A stretch of 64,000 nt of DNA from Streptomyces sp. NBC_00273 (GTDB lineage Bacteria; Actinomycetota; Actinomycetes; Streptomycetales; Streptomycetaceae), in the NCBI RefSeq assembly GCF_036178145.1, contig NZ_CP108067.1, positions 6,213,501 to 6,277,500 on the forward strand, given 5' to 3'. This document shows positions 44,523-52,552 of the stretch, piece after piece. A program made the translations under genes and the position numbers. The notes below the pieces were generated by a model. That model was not told where the DNA came from and ran no database searches. It worked only from the letters and a program-made list of their open reading frames with translations. Numbering within the stretch: position 1 is the first letter of the stretch; every line of letters begins with the position of its first letter.

Positions 44523-45077
44523 TCAGAACTCGCCGAAGAGCAGGTTCCCCGGGGCGTCCTCGTCGGTGCCGGTGTAGTACTCGCGTACCGCGGCGAGCAG
44601 TTCGTCGACGGTGAGGCGGCCGTCCCCGTTCGCGTCGATGCGGCGGAAGAGCGACTCGGTGTCGGCGGGGCTCAGCCGCGTGTCGAAGGCCTCCTGCGCC
44701 CGGTGGAACTCCTGCGGGCTGATGAGCCCGTCGCCGTCGGTGTCGACGATCGTCAGGATCGCGCTCATCATCGGGCGGAACGAGCGGTCGTAGGCGGGCC
44801 CGCCCTGCGCGTACAGGCGGGTCATGCCCTGCTTGTACTCCTCGGGCGTGACCTTGCCGTCCCGGTCGATGTCCAGCTCGGTGAACAGGTCCTGCCAGAA
44901 GTCCGCCAGGCCGCCCATCACCCGCTCCGCCTTGGGCGAGTCGGCCGGCTCCGCGAGGGCCGTCAGCAGCCGGGAGCCGAGCGCGATGATGTCGTCGGCG
45001 TCGATCGCGCCGCTCCTGTCGGCGTCCAGGTGCGTGAAGGCGCGCGCCAGCTTGCGGTCGAGCAGGTCGTTCGTCAT
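44523..45077 (-). CDS. Four-EF-hand calcium-binding protein (calerythrin-like)
   Basis: 184 residues, soluble, no signal peptide. Four canonical EF-hand loops in order: DADRSGAIDADD (~18), DIDRDGKVTPEE (~69), DTDGDGLISPQE (~111), DANGDGRLTVDE (~145), each flanked by helices, the layout of calerythrin and Streptomyces CabB/CabC-type proteins. Likely Ca2+ buffer or sensor. ATG 45077 chosen (AAAGG site) over an ATG 60 bp upstream. Convergent with the ABC exporter gene, stops 19 bp apart. Confidence 0.93.
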   Translation of the reverse strand: MTNDLLDRKLARAFTHLDADRSGAIDADDIIALGSRLLTALAEPADSPKAERVMGGLADFWQDLFTELDIDRDGKVTPEEYKQGMTRLYAQGGPAYDRSFRPMMSAILTIVDTDGDGLISPQEFHRAQEAFDTRLSPADTESLFRRIDANGDGRLTVDELLAAVREYYTGTDEDAPGNLLFGEF

Positions 45078-45319
45078 CTCATGGCCTTTCACGGCTGCCG
45101 CCACCGGTGTGCTCACGGCGAGCGGGGTGCGGGTCACCTAGCGTAATCGCCCCCTCGGGTGCGAACTCCCGCTGTCCCGCCGGGGGATGGTGGATGCACC
45201 CGTACGGGGGAGGGTGGCCGGTGTTGATGGGTCGGGCCCTTGCGCGCGGCAACCATCCGGGGGGTTCGGGCGTCGTACGTGCGTGCGTGCACCGTACGTA
45301 CGACCGATCGGGGGACAGG

Positions 45320-45721
45320 GTGTTGCAGGGGTGGAGGAGGCGGGGCCGCCGGGTCGCGTCCCTGGGGGTGTTCGCCGTGGCGCTGTGGCTCTGCGCGGGC
45401 GGGCTGGGTGCGCCACCGGCGGCGCAGGCCGCGACCGAGGGCTGCGGGGGCCGACTGGCCCGGACGGTGGTGTTCGAGACGGGCGAGGTGCGGGTCTACA
45501 AGAGCCGCAACCAGGCCTGCGCGATGACCGTGGCGCGGGTCTTCGGCGAGCGGCGCCGGATGGCGGTGAGCATTCAGCCGCGCGGCGGTGCCCCGGTGCG
45601 TGAGGTTGGGCGATTCACCCGATATGCCGGGCCCGTCACCGTGGGTGCGATCAACCGCTGCGTGTATGTAAAGGGGAGCGTGGGGGCCGGATCTGCGGAT
45701 TCCGGCTGGATCCTGTGCTGA
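45320..45721 (+). CDS. Secreted Cys-rich protein, SapA-like
   Basis: 133 residues: twin-Arg-rich n-region and hydrophobic core ending at QAATEG (signal peptidase site), then a ~95-residue mature domain with four Cys (ATEGCGG, NQACAMT, INRCVYV, terminal ILC), enough for two disulfides. The C-terminal half RFTRYAGPVTVGAINRCVYV resembles the spore-associated protein SapA family. GTG 45320 is close to a GGGGGA site; a TTG three bases later is possible. Same direction as the S37 peptidase 84 bp downstream; may be co-expressed. Confidence 0.7.
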   Translation: MLQGWRRRGRRVASLGVFAVALWLCAGGLGAPPAAQAATEGCGGRLARTVVFETGEVRVYKSRNQACAMTVARVFGERRRMAVSIQPRGGAPVREVGRFTRYAGPVTVGAINRCVYVKGSVGAGSADSGWILC

Positions 45722-45805
45722 CGGACAGGCCCAACTAGGTCTGGTCAGTGGAGCGTTGACCCGACTAGGTTCACGGCGACCGAAGTGAACTCAAGGGGAG
45801 GGTGA

Positions 45806-47239
45806 ATGCGCAAGACGCTCGGATGGCTGCTGTCGCTCGTGGTGCTCATCGGCACTGCTGGTGCGGCCGGCTCCACGGCGCAAGCGGCCACCGCCGCACA
45901 GCCCGCGGCCGCCACGGACATCAAGGACCAGATCCTCGGCATTCCCGGGATGAGCCTGATCGAGGAGAAGCCGTACCCCGGCTACCGCTTCTTCGTACTG
46001 AACTACGAGCAGCCGGTGGACCACCGGCAGCCGTGGAAGGGCACCTTCAAGCAGCGCCTGACCCTGTTGCACAAGGACGTCTCGCGGCCGTCGGTGTTCT
46101 TCACCTCCGGCTACAACGTCAACACCAACCCGCGCCGCAGTGAGCCGACGACCATCATCGACGGCAACCAGGTGTCCATGGAGTATCGATTCTTCACTCC
46201 TTCCCGGCCCGACCCCGCCAACTGGTCCCACCTGGACATCTGGCAGGCCGCCAGTGACCAGCACCGCATCTTCACCGCCCTGAAGAAGATCTACAAGAAG
46301 AACTGGTTGGCCACGGGCGCCAGCAAGGGCGGCATGACGGCGACGTACTACGAGCGCTTCTACCCGCGCGACATGGACGGTGTCGTCGCGTACGTCGCGC
46401 CCAACGACGTCGTCAACCAAGAGGACTCGGCCTACGACCGGTTCTTCGCCAAGGTCGGCACCAAGGAGTGCCGCGACAAGCTGAACGCCGTCCAGCGCGA
46501 GGCGCTCGTGCGCCGCGAGCCGTTGGAGGCCAAGTACGCGGTCGCCGCCGCCGAGAACGGCTGGACCTTCACCACCATCGGCAACCTCGACAAGGCCTAC
46601 GAGGCCGTCGTGCTCGACTACGCGTGGGCCTTCTGGCAGTACAGCCTGCTCGCCGACTGCGCCTCCGTCCCGGCTGCCGCCACCGCGAGCGACCAGCAGA
46701 TCTGGGACACGATCGACACGATCTCCGGCTTCTCGGCCTACGCCGACCAGGGACTGGAGACGTACACGCCGTACTACTACCAGGCCGGTACGCAGCTCGG
46801 CTCCCCGGACATCAAGCAGCCGCACCTGAAGGGCCTGAGCCGCTACGGCTACCAGCCGCCGCGCAACTTCGTGCCCCGCGACATCCCCATGACCTTCCAG
46901 CCGGGGGCGATGGCGGACGTGGACAAGTGGGTGCGCGACAACGCCCACCAGATGCTCTTCGTGTACGGGCAGAACGACCCGTGGGGCGCCGAGCCGTTCC
47001 GCCTCGGCTACGGGGTGCGCGACAGCTACGTGATGATCGCGCCGGGCGCCAACCACGGGGCGAACGTCGCCAAGCTGATGGACGGCGAGAAGGCCCTCGC
47101 CACCTCGAAGATCCTGCAGTGGGCCGGGGTGGCCCCGGCCGCCGCGCTCGCCGACGCGGGGAAGGCGGCGCCGCTGGCGGTGCCGGACGCGCAGCTCGAC
47201 CAGCGCGACCTGGAGCGCGAGCCGCAGCTGCGGCCGTAA
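45806..47239 (+). CDS. Secreted S37 tripeptidyl aminopeptidase (PS-10 family)
   Basis: 477-residue exported serine peptidase. Signal peptide MRKTLGWLLSLVVLIGTAGA with cleavage near STAQA-A, then the S28/S37-type alpha/beta hydrolase with the nucleophile elbow TGASKGGMTA (Ser ~172), the Asp region YGQNDPWGAEPF and the His in APGANHGANV. The family includes the S. mobaraensis tripeptidyl aminopeptidase that processes transglutaminase. ATG has GGGGAGGGTGA immediately upstream. Likely trims tripeptides from secreted proproteins during growth or development. Terminated by the hairpin at 47252-47290. Confidence 0.92.
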   Translation: MRKTLGWLLSLVVLIGTAGAAGSTAQAATAAQPAAATDIKDQILGIPGMSLIEEKPYPGYRFFVLNYEQPVDHRQPWKGTFKQRLTLLHKDVSRPSVFFTSGYNVNTNPRRSEPTTIIDGNQVSMEYRFFTPSRPDPANWSHLDIWQAASDQHRIFTALKKIYKKNWLATGASKGGMTATYYERFYPRDMDGVVAYVAPNDVVNQEDSAYDRFFAKVGTKECRDKLNAVQREALVRREPLEAKYAVAAAENGWTFTTIGNLDKAYEAVVLDYAWAFWQYSLLADCASVPAAATASDQQIWDTIDTISGFSAYADQGLETYTPYYYQAGTQLGSPDIKQPHLKGLSRYGYQPPRNFVPRDIPMTFQPGAMADVDKWVRDNAHQMLFVYGQNDPWGAEPFRLGYGVRDSYVMIAPGANHGANVAKLMDGEKALATSKILQWAGVAPAAALADAGKAAPLAVPDAQLDQRDLEREPQLRP

Positions 47240-47251
47240 CCGGGAGGGACG

Positions 47252-47290
47252 CGCGGCCCGCGGACTGCGGGTCGCGGGTCGCGGGCCGCG
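47252..47290 (+). terminator. Terminator between S37 peptidase and GH3 gene
   Basis: 11-bp stem CGCGGCCCGCG/CGCGGGCCGCG with a 17-nt loop that itself contains repeats of GCGGGTC; lies between convergent stops 47239 and 47308. Confidence 0.65.
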
Positions 47291-47307
47291 GGGCGGCGCC
47301 TGAGGGA

Positions 47308-49104
47308 TCAGCGCGTCAGCCCGTGGCCCAGTGGGTAGCGGCCCGGGACCGGGACGGGGAGGCGGCCGGCGGGCCGCAGCGCCCCCGTGAGCACCCGGGC
47401 CGCCGCCCGCATCTCCACGTCCGTCCAGGAGTACGTCGCCAGCTCCGCCGCGCATTCCGGCAGCCGGGCCGGGTCGTACGGGTTGCGGACCGCCAGCGAG
47501 ACGACCGGCACGCCGGAGGCGACCAGGTCCGCCACCAGCGTGCGCTGCGGACTCATCCCCTCCGGGACGTTGTACGTGCACACCAGCACCGCCGCGTGAC
47601 CGGCCGCGGCGGCCACGGCGCGGGCGGGCGGCACCGCCGTGGCCCGGCAGCCCAGGGCGGTCAGCTCCCGGGCCAGTACGGCCGTAGGGGGTCCGGTCGT
47701 ACCCGTGGGGGAGACCGGGTCGGCCCCGGTGACCAGCAGGCGTGGTCCGGCCGTCGCATCGAAGGGCACCAGCCCGCGGGGATTGGCCAGCAGGGTCGTC
47801 GTGGCGGCCGCGATCGCGTCGGCGGCGTCGAGATGCTCCTGGACGCCCACGACGGCCCCCACCTCCCGAGCCGTGGTGTACGCCTCGTCCAACAGTCCCC
47901 GGCGGGCCTTCAGTTCCAGGATCCGCAGCACCGACTCCTCGATGCGCGCCTGCGTCAGCTCGCCCGACTCGACGGCCGCCCGCACGCTGCGGTGCGCGAG
48001 GCCCAGGTCCGGCGGGTTCAGCAGCTGGTCGCAGCCCGCCAGCAGGGCCAGGACCGGGACGCGGTCGTCCCCGTACTTCTGGCGGACCCCGGCCATGTCC
48101 AGGGCGTCGGTGACCACCACCCCCTCGAAGCCGAGGCGTTCGCGCAGCAGACCGGTGACGATCGGCCGGGAGAGGGTCGCCGGGTCCCCCGAGGGATCGA
48201 GCGCGGGAAAGACGATGTGCGCCGTCATGATGGCGTCCACGCCCGCCTCCACCGCGGCCCGGAAGGGCGGCTCGTCCAACTCCTCCCAGGCGGCCCGGGT
48301 GTGCCGCATCACCGGCAGCCCGACGTGGCTGTCGGTCTCGGTGTCCCCGTGGCCCGGGAAGTGCTTGGCGGTGGCGGCGACCCCGGCCCCCTGGTAGCCG
48401 CGGACCTGGGCGGCCACCAGGGCCGCCACGGCGTGCGGGTCGGAGCCGAAGGACCGGACGCCGATCACCGGATTGGCCGGGTTGACGTTCACGTCGGCCA
48501 CCGGCGCGTAGTCCTGGCGGATGCCCATGGCGGCCAGCTCGGAACCCGCGATGCGCGCGGCCCGCAGGGCGTGGGCGGTGGAGCCGGCCGCACCGAGCGC
48601 CATGGCCCCCGGGAGCAGGGTCGCGGGCTTGCCGATCCGGGCGACGGCGCCGTGCTCCTGGTCGGTGGAGAGCAGCAGGGGGATCCGGGGACCGGTGGTG
48701 AGGGCGGCCTGCTGGAGGCCGACCGAGAGAGCGGCGATCTGCTGCGGGCCGCGGGTGTTGTGGGCCCAGGCGAAGTAGATGATCCCGCCGAGGTGGTAGC
48801 GGGAGACCAACTCGGCGGCGGTGCCCACCCCGAACGCCGCCAGGTTCTGCTCGGCGTCCGCCGGATCGGGGTCGGTCGCCGAATGCCCGTAGGCCCGCGA
48901 GACGAAGAGCTGCCCGACCTTCTCGTCGAGGCTCATCCGGTCCACGAGGGCGCGCAGTCGCGCCCGGCCGGGGCGGCGGCCCGGGGGCCGCGCGTCGTCG
49001 GGGGCGTGAGGGGGGCCCACCGCGGCGGAGGCCGCCCCGGCGGCCGTGACGGCGACCATGGCGGCTGCGGCGAGCAGGTTCCGGCGCGAGGCGTGGTACG
49101 GCAC
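47308..49104 (-). CDS. GH3 beta-N-acetylglucosaminidase (NagZ-like), exported
   Basis: 598 residues. N-terminal twin-Arg-type signal SRRNLLAAAAMVAVTAAGAA, then the GH3 barrel with LSTDQEHGAVARI, KHFPGHGDTETDSHVGLP (NagZ His/Asp loop, ~246) and the nucleophile Asp in VVTDALDMAGVR, followed by a C-terminal GH3_C alpha/beta domain. Removes GlcNAc from muropeptides or chitooligosaccharides; complements the GH20 enzyme and glmS. GTG 49104 lies 7 bp after TAGGGT and lacks a ribosome site, hence leaderless; an ATG at 49185 would abut the LysR gene and adds no signal-like sequence. Confidence 0.92.
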   Translation of the reverse strand: MPYHASRRNLLAAAAMVAVTAAGAASAAVGPPHAPDDARPPGRRPGRARLRALVDRMSLDEKVGQLFVSRAYGHSATDPDPADAEQNLAAFGVGTAAELVSRYHLGGIIYFAWAHNTRGPQQIAALSVGLQQAALTTGPRIPLLLSTDQEHGAVARIGKPATLLPGAMALGAAGSTAHALRAARIAGSELAAMGIRQDYAPVADVNVNPANPVIGVRSFGSDPHAVAALVAAQVRGYQGAGVAATAKHFPGHGDTETDSHVGLPVMRHTRAAWEELDEPPFRAAVEAGVDAIMTAHIVFPALDPSGDPATLSRPIVTGLLRERLGFEGVVVTDALDMAGVRQKYGDDRVPVLALLAGCDQLLNPPDLGLAHRSVRAAVESGELTQARIEESVLRILELKARRGLLDEAYTTAREVGAVVGVQEHLDAADAIAAATTTLLANPRGLVPFDATAGPRLLVTGADPVSPTGTTGPPTAVLARELTALGCRATAVPPARAVAAAAGHAAVLVCTYNVPEGMSPQRTLVADLVASGVPVVSLAVRNPYDPARLPECAAELATYSWTDVEMRAAARVLTGALRPAGRLPVPVPGRYPLGHGLTR

Positions 49105-49188
49105 GCGCCGGACCCTACTGCCGCGGTACGCCCGGGGAGCGACGGACACTCGCAAGGTCCCCCGGACGAACCCCCGGGCCGACACCGG

Positions 49189-50097
49189 CTACGCCTCCTG
49201 CCGGTCCGCCCAGTGCTCCTGAAGGCTCCGCACGGCCTCGGTGATCGCGGGACGCCGGGCGGCCCCGGTCCGCCACAGGGCGTACAACCGGCGTACGGGG
49301 CCCGGCTCCAGCGGTACGGCCACGGCCCCCGGCGGCAGCGCGCCGGTGCCCAGCCGGGGTACGACGGCCACCCCGAGCCCGGCCGCGACCAGGGCGACGA
49401 TGGTGTGGTTCTCCTCCGCGACGTGCGCGATGTCGGGCTCGAACCCGGCGGTGCGCAGGGTCCGTACCAGCCAGTCGTGGCAGACCCGGCCGGGCGGCTG
49501 GCAGACCCAGCGCTCGCCGCCGAGGTCGGAGCGCCGGATGATCCGGCGCGTGGTGAAGGGATGCCCGGCCGGTACGACCAGGTCGCAGAGGTCGTCCCCG
49601 ATCACCGCCTGCTCGATCCCCTCCGGCGCGGGCAGCGGGGCGATGTCCCAGTCGTGGGCCACCGCCAGGTCGGTGACCCCGCGGGCCACCAGTTCCACGG
49701 ACAGGTGCGGGTCCACCTCGGTGAGCCGGACGTCCAGCGCCGGATGCCGGCGGGCCAGATCGGCCAGCACCTGCGGCAGCAGCCCGCGCGCCGCCGAGGC
49801 GAACGCGGCCACCGTCAGCAGCCCGCCGGGCTGGCCGCGCCGCTCCTCCAGCGTGGTCTCGGTGCGCTCCACGATCGCCAGCAACTCCTGGGCGGCGTCG
49901 GCCAGATGGCGGGCCTCCTCGGTGAGGGCGACCCCGCGCCCGCGCCGCTCCAGCAGGGTGGTGCGGGTCTCCCGTTCCAGCTTGGAGATCTGTTGGGAGA
50001 CCGCCGAGGGGGTGTAGCCGAGGGCGGCCGCCGCGCCGGCGACCGAGCCGTGGACGGAGACGGCGTGCAGGGCGCGCAGCCGGGCGAGATCGAGCAT
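49189..50097 (-). CDS. LysR-family transcriptional regulator
   Basis: 302 residues: N-terminal winged HTH (RLRALHAVSVHGSVAGAAAA, YTPSAVSQQISKLERETRTT) and a C-terminal LysR effector domain (LTVAAFASAARGLLPQVLAD, VGLGVAVVPRLG-type wall). Divergent from the EamA transporter gene with a 100-bp gap containing AAGC-AAC-GCTT; LysR/EamA pairs commonly regulate efflux of an amino acid or metabolite. ATG 50097 has GGAG upstream at short spacing. Confidence 0.93.
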   Translation of the reverse strand: MLDLARLRALHAVSVHGSVAGAAAALGYTPSAVSQQISKLERETRTTLLERRGRGVALTEEARHLADAAQELLAIVERTETTLEERRGQPGGLLTVAAFASAARGLLPQVLADLARRHPALDVRLTEVDPHLSVELVARGVTDLAVAHDWDIAPLPAPEGIEQAVIGDDLCDLVVPAGHPFTTRRIIRRSDLGGERWVCQPPGRVCHDWLVRTLRTAGFEPDIAHVAEENHTIVALVAAGLGVAVVPRLGTGALPPGAVAVPLEPGPVRRLYALWRTGAARRPAITEAVRSLQEHWADRQEA

Positions 50098-50197
50098 GTC
50101 TCCATCGTGGCACCGCGGACATACGTAAGCAACGCTTCATCCATCCCGGAAGACATCCGCGCTGGTGCTACATGGTCGGGCAGTCGATGCTCGAAGC

Positions 50198-51178
50198 ATG
50201 CGTCCCGTACACACCGCCCTCGCCGTGCTCGTCGCCGCCGTCTGGGGCTTCAACTTCGTGGTCATCCAGATCGGCCTCGACCACTTCCCGCCCCTGCTCC
50301 TGTCCGCCCTGCGCTTCCTCGTCGCCGCCCTGCCCGCCGTGTTCTTCGTCGGGCGGCCCAAGGCCGCCTGGAAGTGGATCGTCGGCGTCGGGATCGCCCT
50401 CGGCGTGGCCAAGTTCGGCCTGCTCTTCACCGGCATGGACGCCGGCATGCCGGCCGGGCTGTCCTCGCTCGTACTGCAGGTCCAGTCCGTCTTCACCGCC
50501 GTCCTCGCCGCCTTCGTGCTGCGCGAGCGGCCGGGTCGGGTCCGCATGCTCGGGATGGCCGTGGCGCTCGCCGGGATCGCGGTCGCCGCCGTGGACGGCG
50601 GGACCTCCGGGCCGGTGCTCGGCTTCACGCTGGTCGTGGCGGCCGCCGCCTGCTGGGGCGTGTCCAACGTCCTGACCCGCAAGGCCGCCCCGCCCGACGC
50701 CCTGAACTTCATGGTGTGGGTGTGCACGGTCCCGGTCCTGCCGCTGCTCGCGCTCTCGCTCCTGCTGGAGGGCCCCGAGCGGGACCTGGCCGCGCTGCGG
50801 GCCCTGGACTGGTCCGGGGCGGCCGTCATCGGATACGTCGCCTGGGTGTCCACCGTCTTCGGGTTCGCCGCCTGGAGCTACCTGCTGCGGCGCTACCCGG
50901 CCTCCGCGGTGGCCCCGTTCTCGCTGCTGGTCCCGGTCTTCGGGATGTCCTCCGCGGCCCTGGTCCTCGGGGAGTCCGTCTCGGGGCTGCGCTGGCTGGC
51001 GGCCGTACTGCTGGTGGGCGGGGTGGCGCTGACCTCGCTGGCCCCGGGGCGCGCCGTGAACCGTACGGGGGTCGGTTCGGGCGTCAGCGCGGGGAGCCCT
51101 CCTGGAGCGGCAGCCGCCAGTCCTGTCCCGTCAGGCTCGCTCCGTACGAGCGGTGCGGCCGCTCCGCGATCAGGGTGA
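50198..51178 (+). CDS. EamA-family transporter (drug/metabolite transporter)
   Basis: 326 residues with ten hydrophobic segments in two EamA repeats (AVLVAAVWGFNFVVIQIGLD opening, second repeat AAAACWGVSNVLTRK). Exporter of an unknown metabolite, divergent from a LysR regulator. The C-terminal ~45 residues after SLAPGRAVNR are Gly/Ser/Ala/Pro-rich and overlap the convergent GNAT gene by 95 bp; the true end of the fold is near 51060. ATG 50198 has GATGCT 6 bp upstream, a possible leaderless start. Confidence 0.9.
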   Translation: MRPVHTALAVLVAAVWGFNFVVIQIGLDHFPPLLLSALRFLVAALPAVFFVGRPKAAWKWIVGVGIALGVAKFGLLFTGMDAGMPAGLSSLVLQVQSVFTAVLAAFVLRERPGRVRMLGMAVALAGIAVAAVDGGTSGPVLGFTLVVAAAACWGVSNVLTRKAAPPDALNFMVWVCTVPVLPLLALSLLLEGPERDLAALRALDWSGAAVIGYVAWVSTVFGFAAWSYLLRRYPASAVAPFSLLVPVFGMSSAALVLGESVSGLRWLAAVLLVGGVALTSLAPGRAVNRTGVGSGVSAGSPPGAAAASPVPSGSLRTSGAAAPRSG

Positions 51179-51593
51179 ACCCGGCCTTCAGGTAGAGCTC
51201 GCGGGCGTCGGTCAGCACGTCGTTGGTCCACAGCACCAGTTCGCGGTAGCCGACCGAGCGGGCGAAGGCCACGACGGCGTCGACGAGCAGGGTGCCGATG
51301 CCGCGGCCGCGGCCCTGCGGGTCGACCAGGAGCAGCCGCAGCCGGGCGGTGCCGGGCGCGCCCTCCTCCCGTACGCACATCACCGAGCCGACGGGCCGGC
51401 CGTCCAGCTCCGCGATCCACACCCGTTCCAGGTGGGGGTCGTGGTCCTGGGCGAAGTCCGCGACGATCCGGGCGACCAGGCCCTCGAAGTCGCTGTTCCA
51501 GCCGTACTCGGCGGCGTACAGCGCGCCGTGGCGCTGCACGATCCACCCCAGGTCCCCCGGTTCCGGGTCGCGGAGCCGTACGCCTTCAGCCAT
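51084..51593 (-). CDS. GNAT-family N-acetyltransferase
   Basis: 169 residues with the GNAT fold: VRLRDPEPGDLGWIVQRHGA at the N-terminus, RLRLLLVDPQGRGRGIGTLL with the acetyl-CoA Q/RxxGxG/A loop, and TDARELYLKAGF. It resembles the acetyltransferase domain often fused to MarR regulators; here it stands alone. ATG 51593. Its 3' end overlaps the EamA gene by 95 bp on the other strand. Substrate unknown. Confidence 0.93.
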   Translation of the reverse strand: MAEGVRLRDPEPGDLGWIVQRHGALYAAEYGWNSDFEGLVARIVADFAQDHDPHLERVWIAELDGRPVGSVMCVREEGAPGTARLRLLLVDPQGRGRGIGTLLVDAVVAFARSVGYRELVLWTNDVLTDARELYLKAGFTLIAERPHRSYGASLTGQDWRLPLQEGSPR

Positions 51594-51652
51594 GGGGCAA
51601 CTCTAGGGGGAGGGTGCGCCGGTGGGGCCCTGAAGGGGCCATTTCTTGCCGC

Positions 51653-52234
<582 letters not shown>

Positions 52235-52416
52235 TCCTGAAACGCTACTTCTGTGTCGTTTTGCCGGCACCTTGAGTAGGCGCCGGGTAACGGAAACGTA
52301 AAGCTGTGGTTCCGGATGCAACCCTGCGGGCGCACCGCGGGTCGTATGTTGCGTCGGTGCTTCCGGGGAGGGATCTGGGGGGATCGGGAAGTCCGACACG
52401 GGAGGGGTAACCGTGA

Positions 52417-52447
52417 GGGGGTCCGGCCGCGAGGCGGGACCCCCTTT
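52417..52447 (+). terminator. Orphan intrinsic terminator in the recD2 upstream region
   Basis: 8-bp stem GGGGGTCC/GGACCCCC followed by TTT, 106 bp before the recD2 start and on the same strand; no coding gene ends here. May terminate a small RNA starting near 52357. Confidence 0.55.
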
Positions 52448-52458
52448 GCGTTGCCCCG

Positions 52459-52497
52459 TCGCACCGCTCCCTCGCACCGCTCCCTCGCACCGCCCCT
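52459..52497. repeat. 13-bp tandem repeat, three copies
   Basis: TCGCACCGCTCCC occurs three times in tandem (third copy with one change) between the orphan terminator and the recD2 promoter. Confidence 0.85.
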
Positions 52498-52552
52498 TCG
52501 TCGTTGTCCACAGGCCTGACGCGCTGTCGGCGCCGCCCGGTAGTTTCGGGGC

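Larger units (their letters stand above)
52235..52552. other. DUF937-recD2 intergenic region, 318 bp
   Basis: Divergent region holding the leaderless promoters of both neighbours, an internal terminator-like hairpin (52417-52447) and a three-copy 13-bp repeat (52459-52497). A plus-strand TATGTT at 52345-52350 could start a ~90-nt transcript ending at that hairpin. Confidence 0.5.

Noticed and set aside
46468..51195. 1575-codon plus-strand open frame crossing several genes
   Set aside because: Spans the end of the S37 gene, GH3, LysR and EamA in the wrong frame; a GC-composition artefact.
52316..52519. 67-codon open frame in the recD2 upstream region
   Set aside because: Arg-rich, no ribosome site, crosses the terminator hairpin and tandem repeat.
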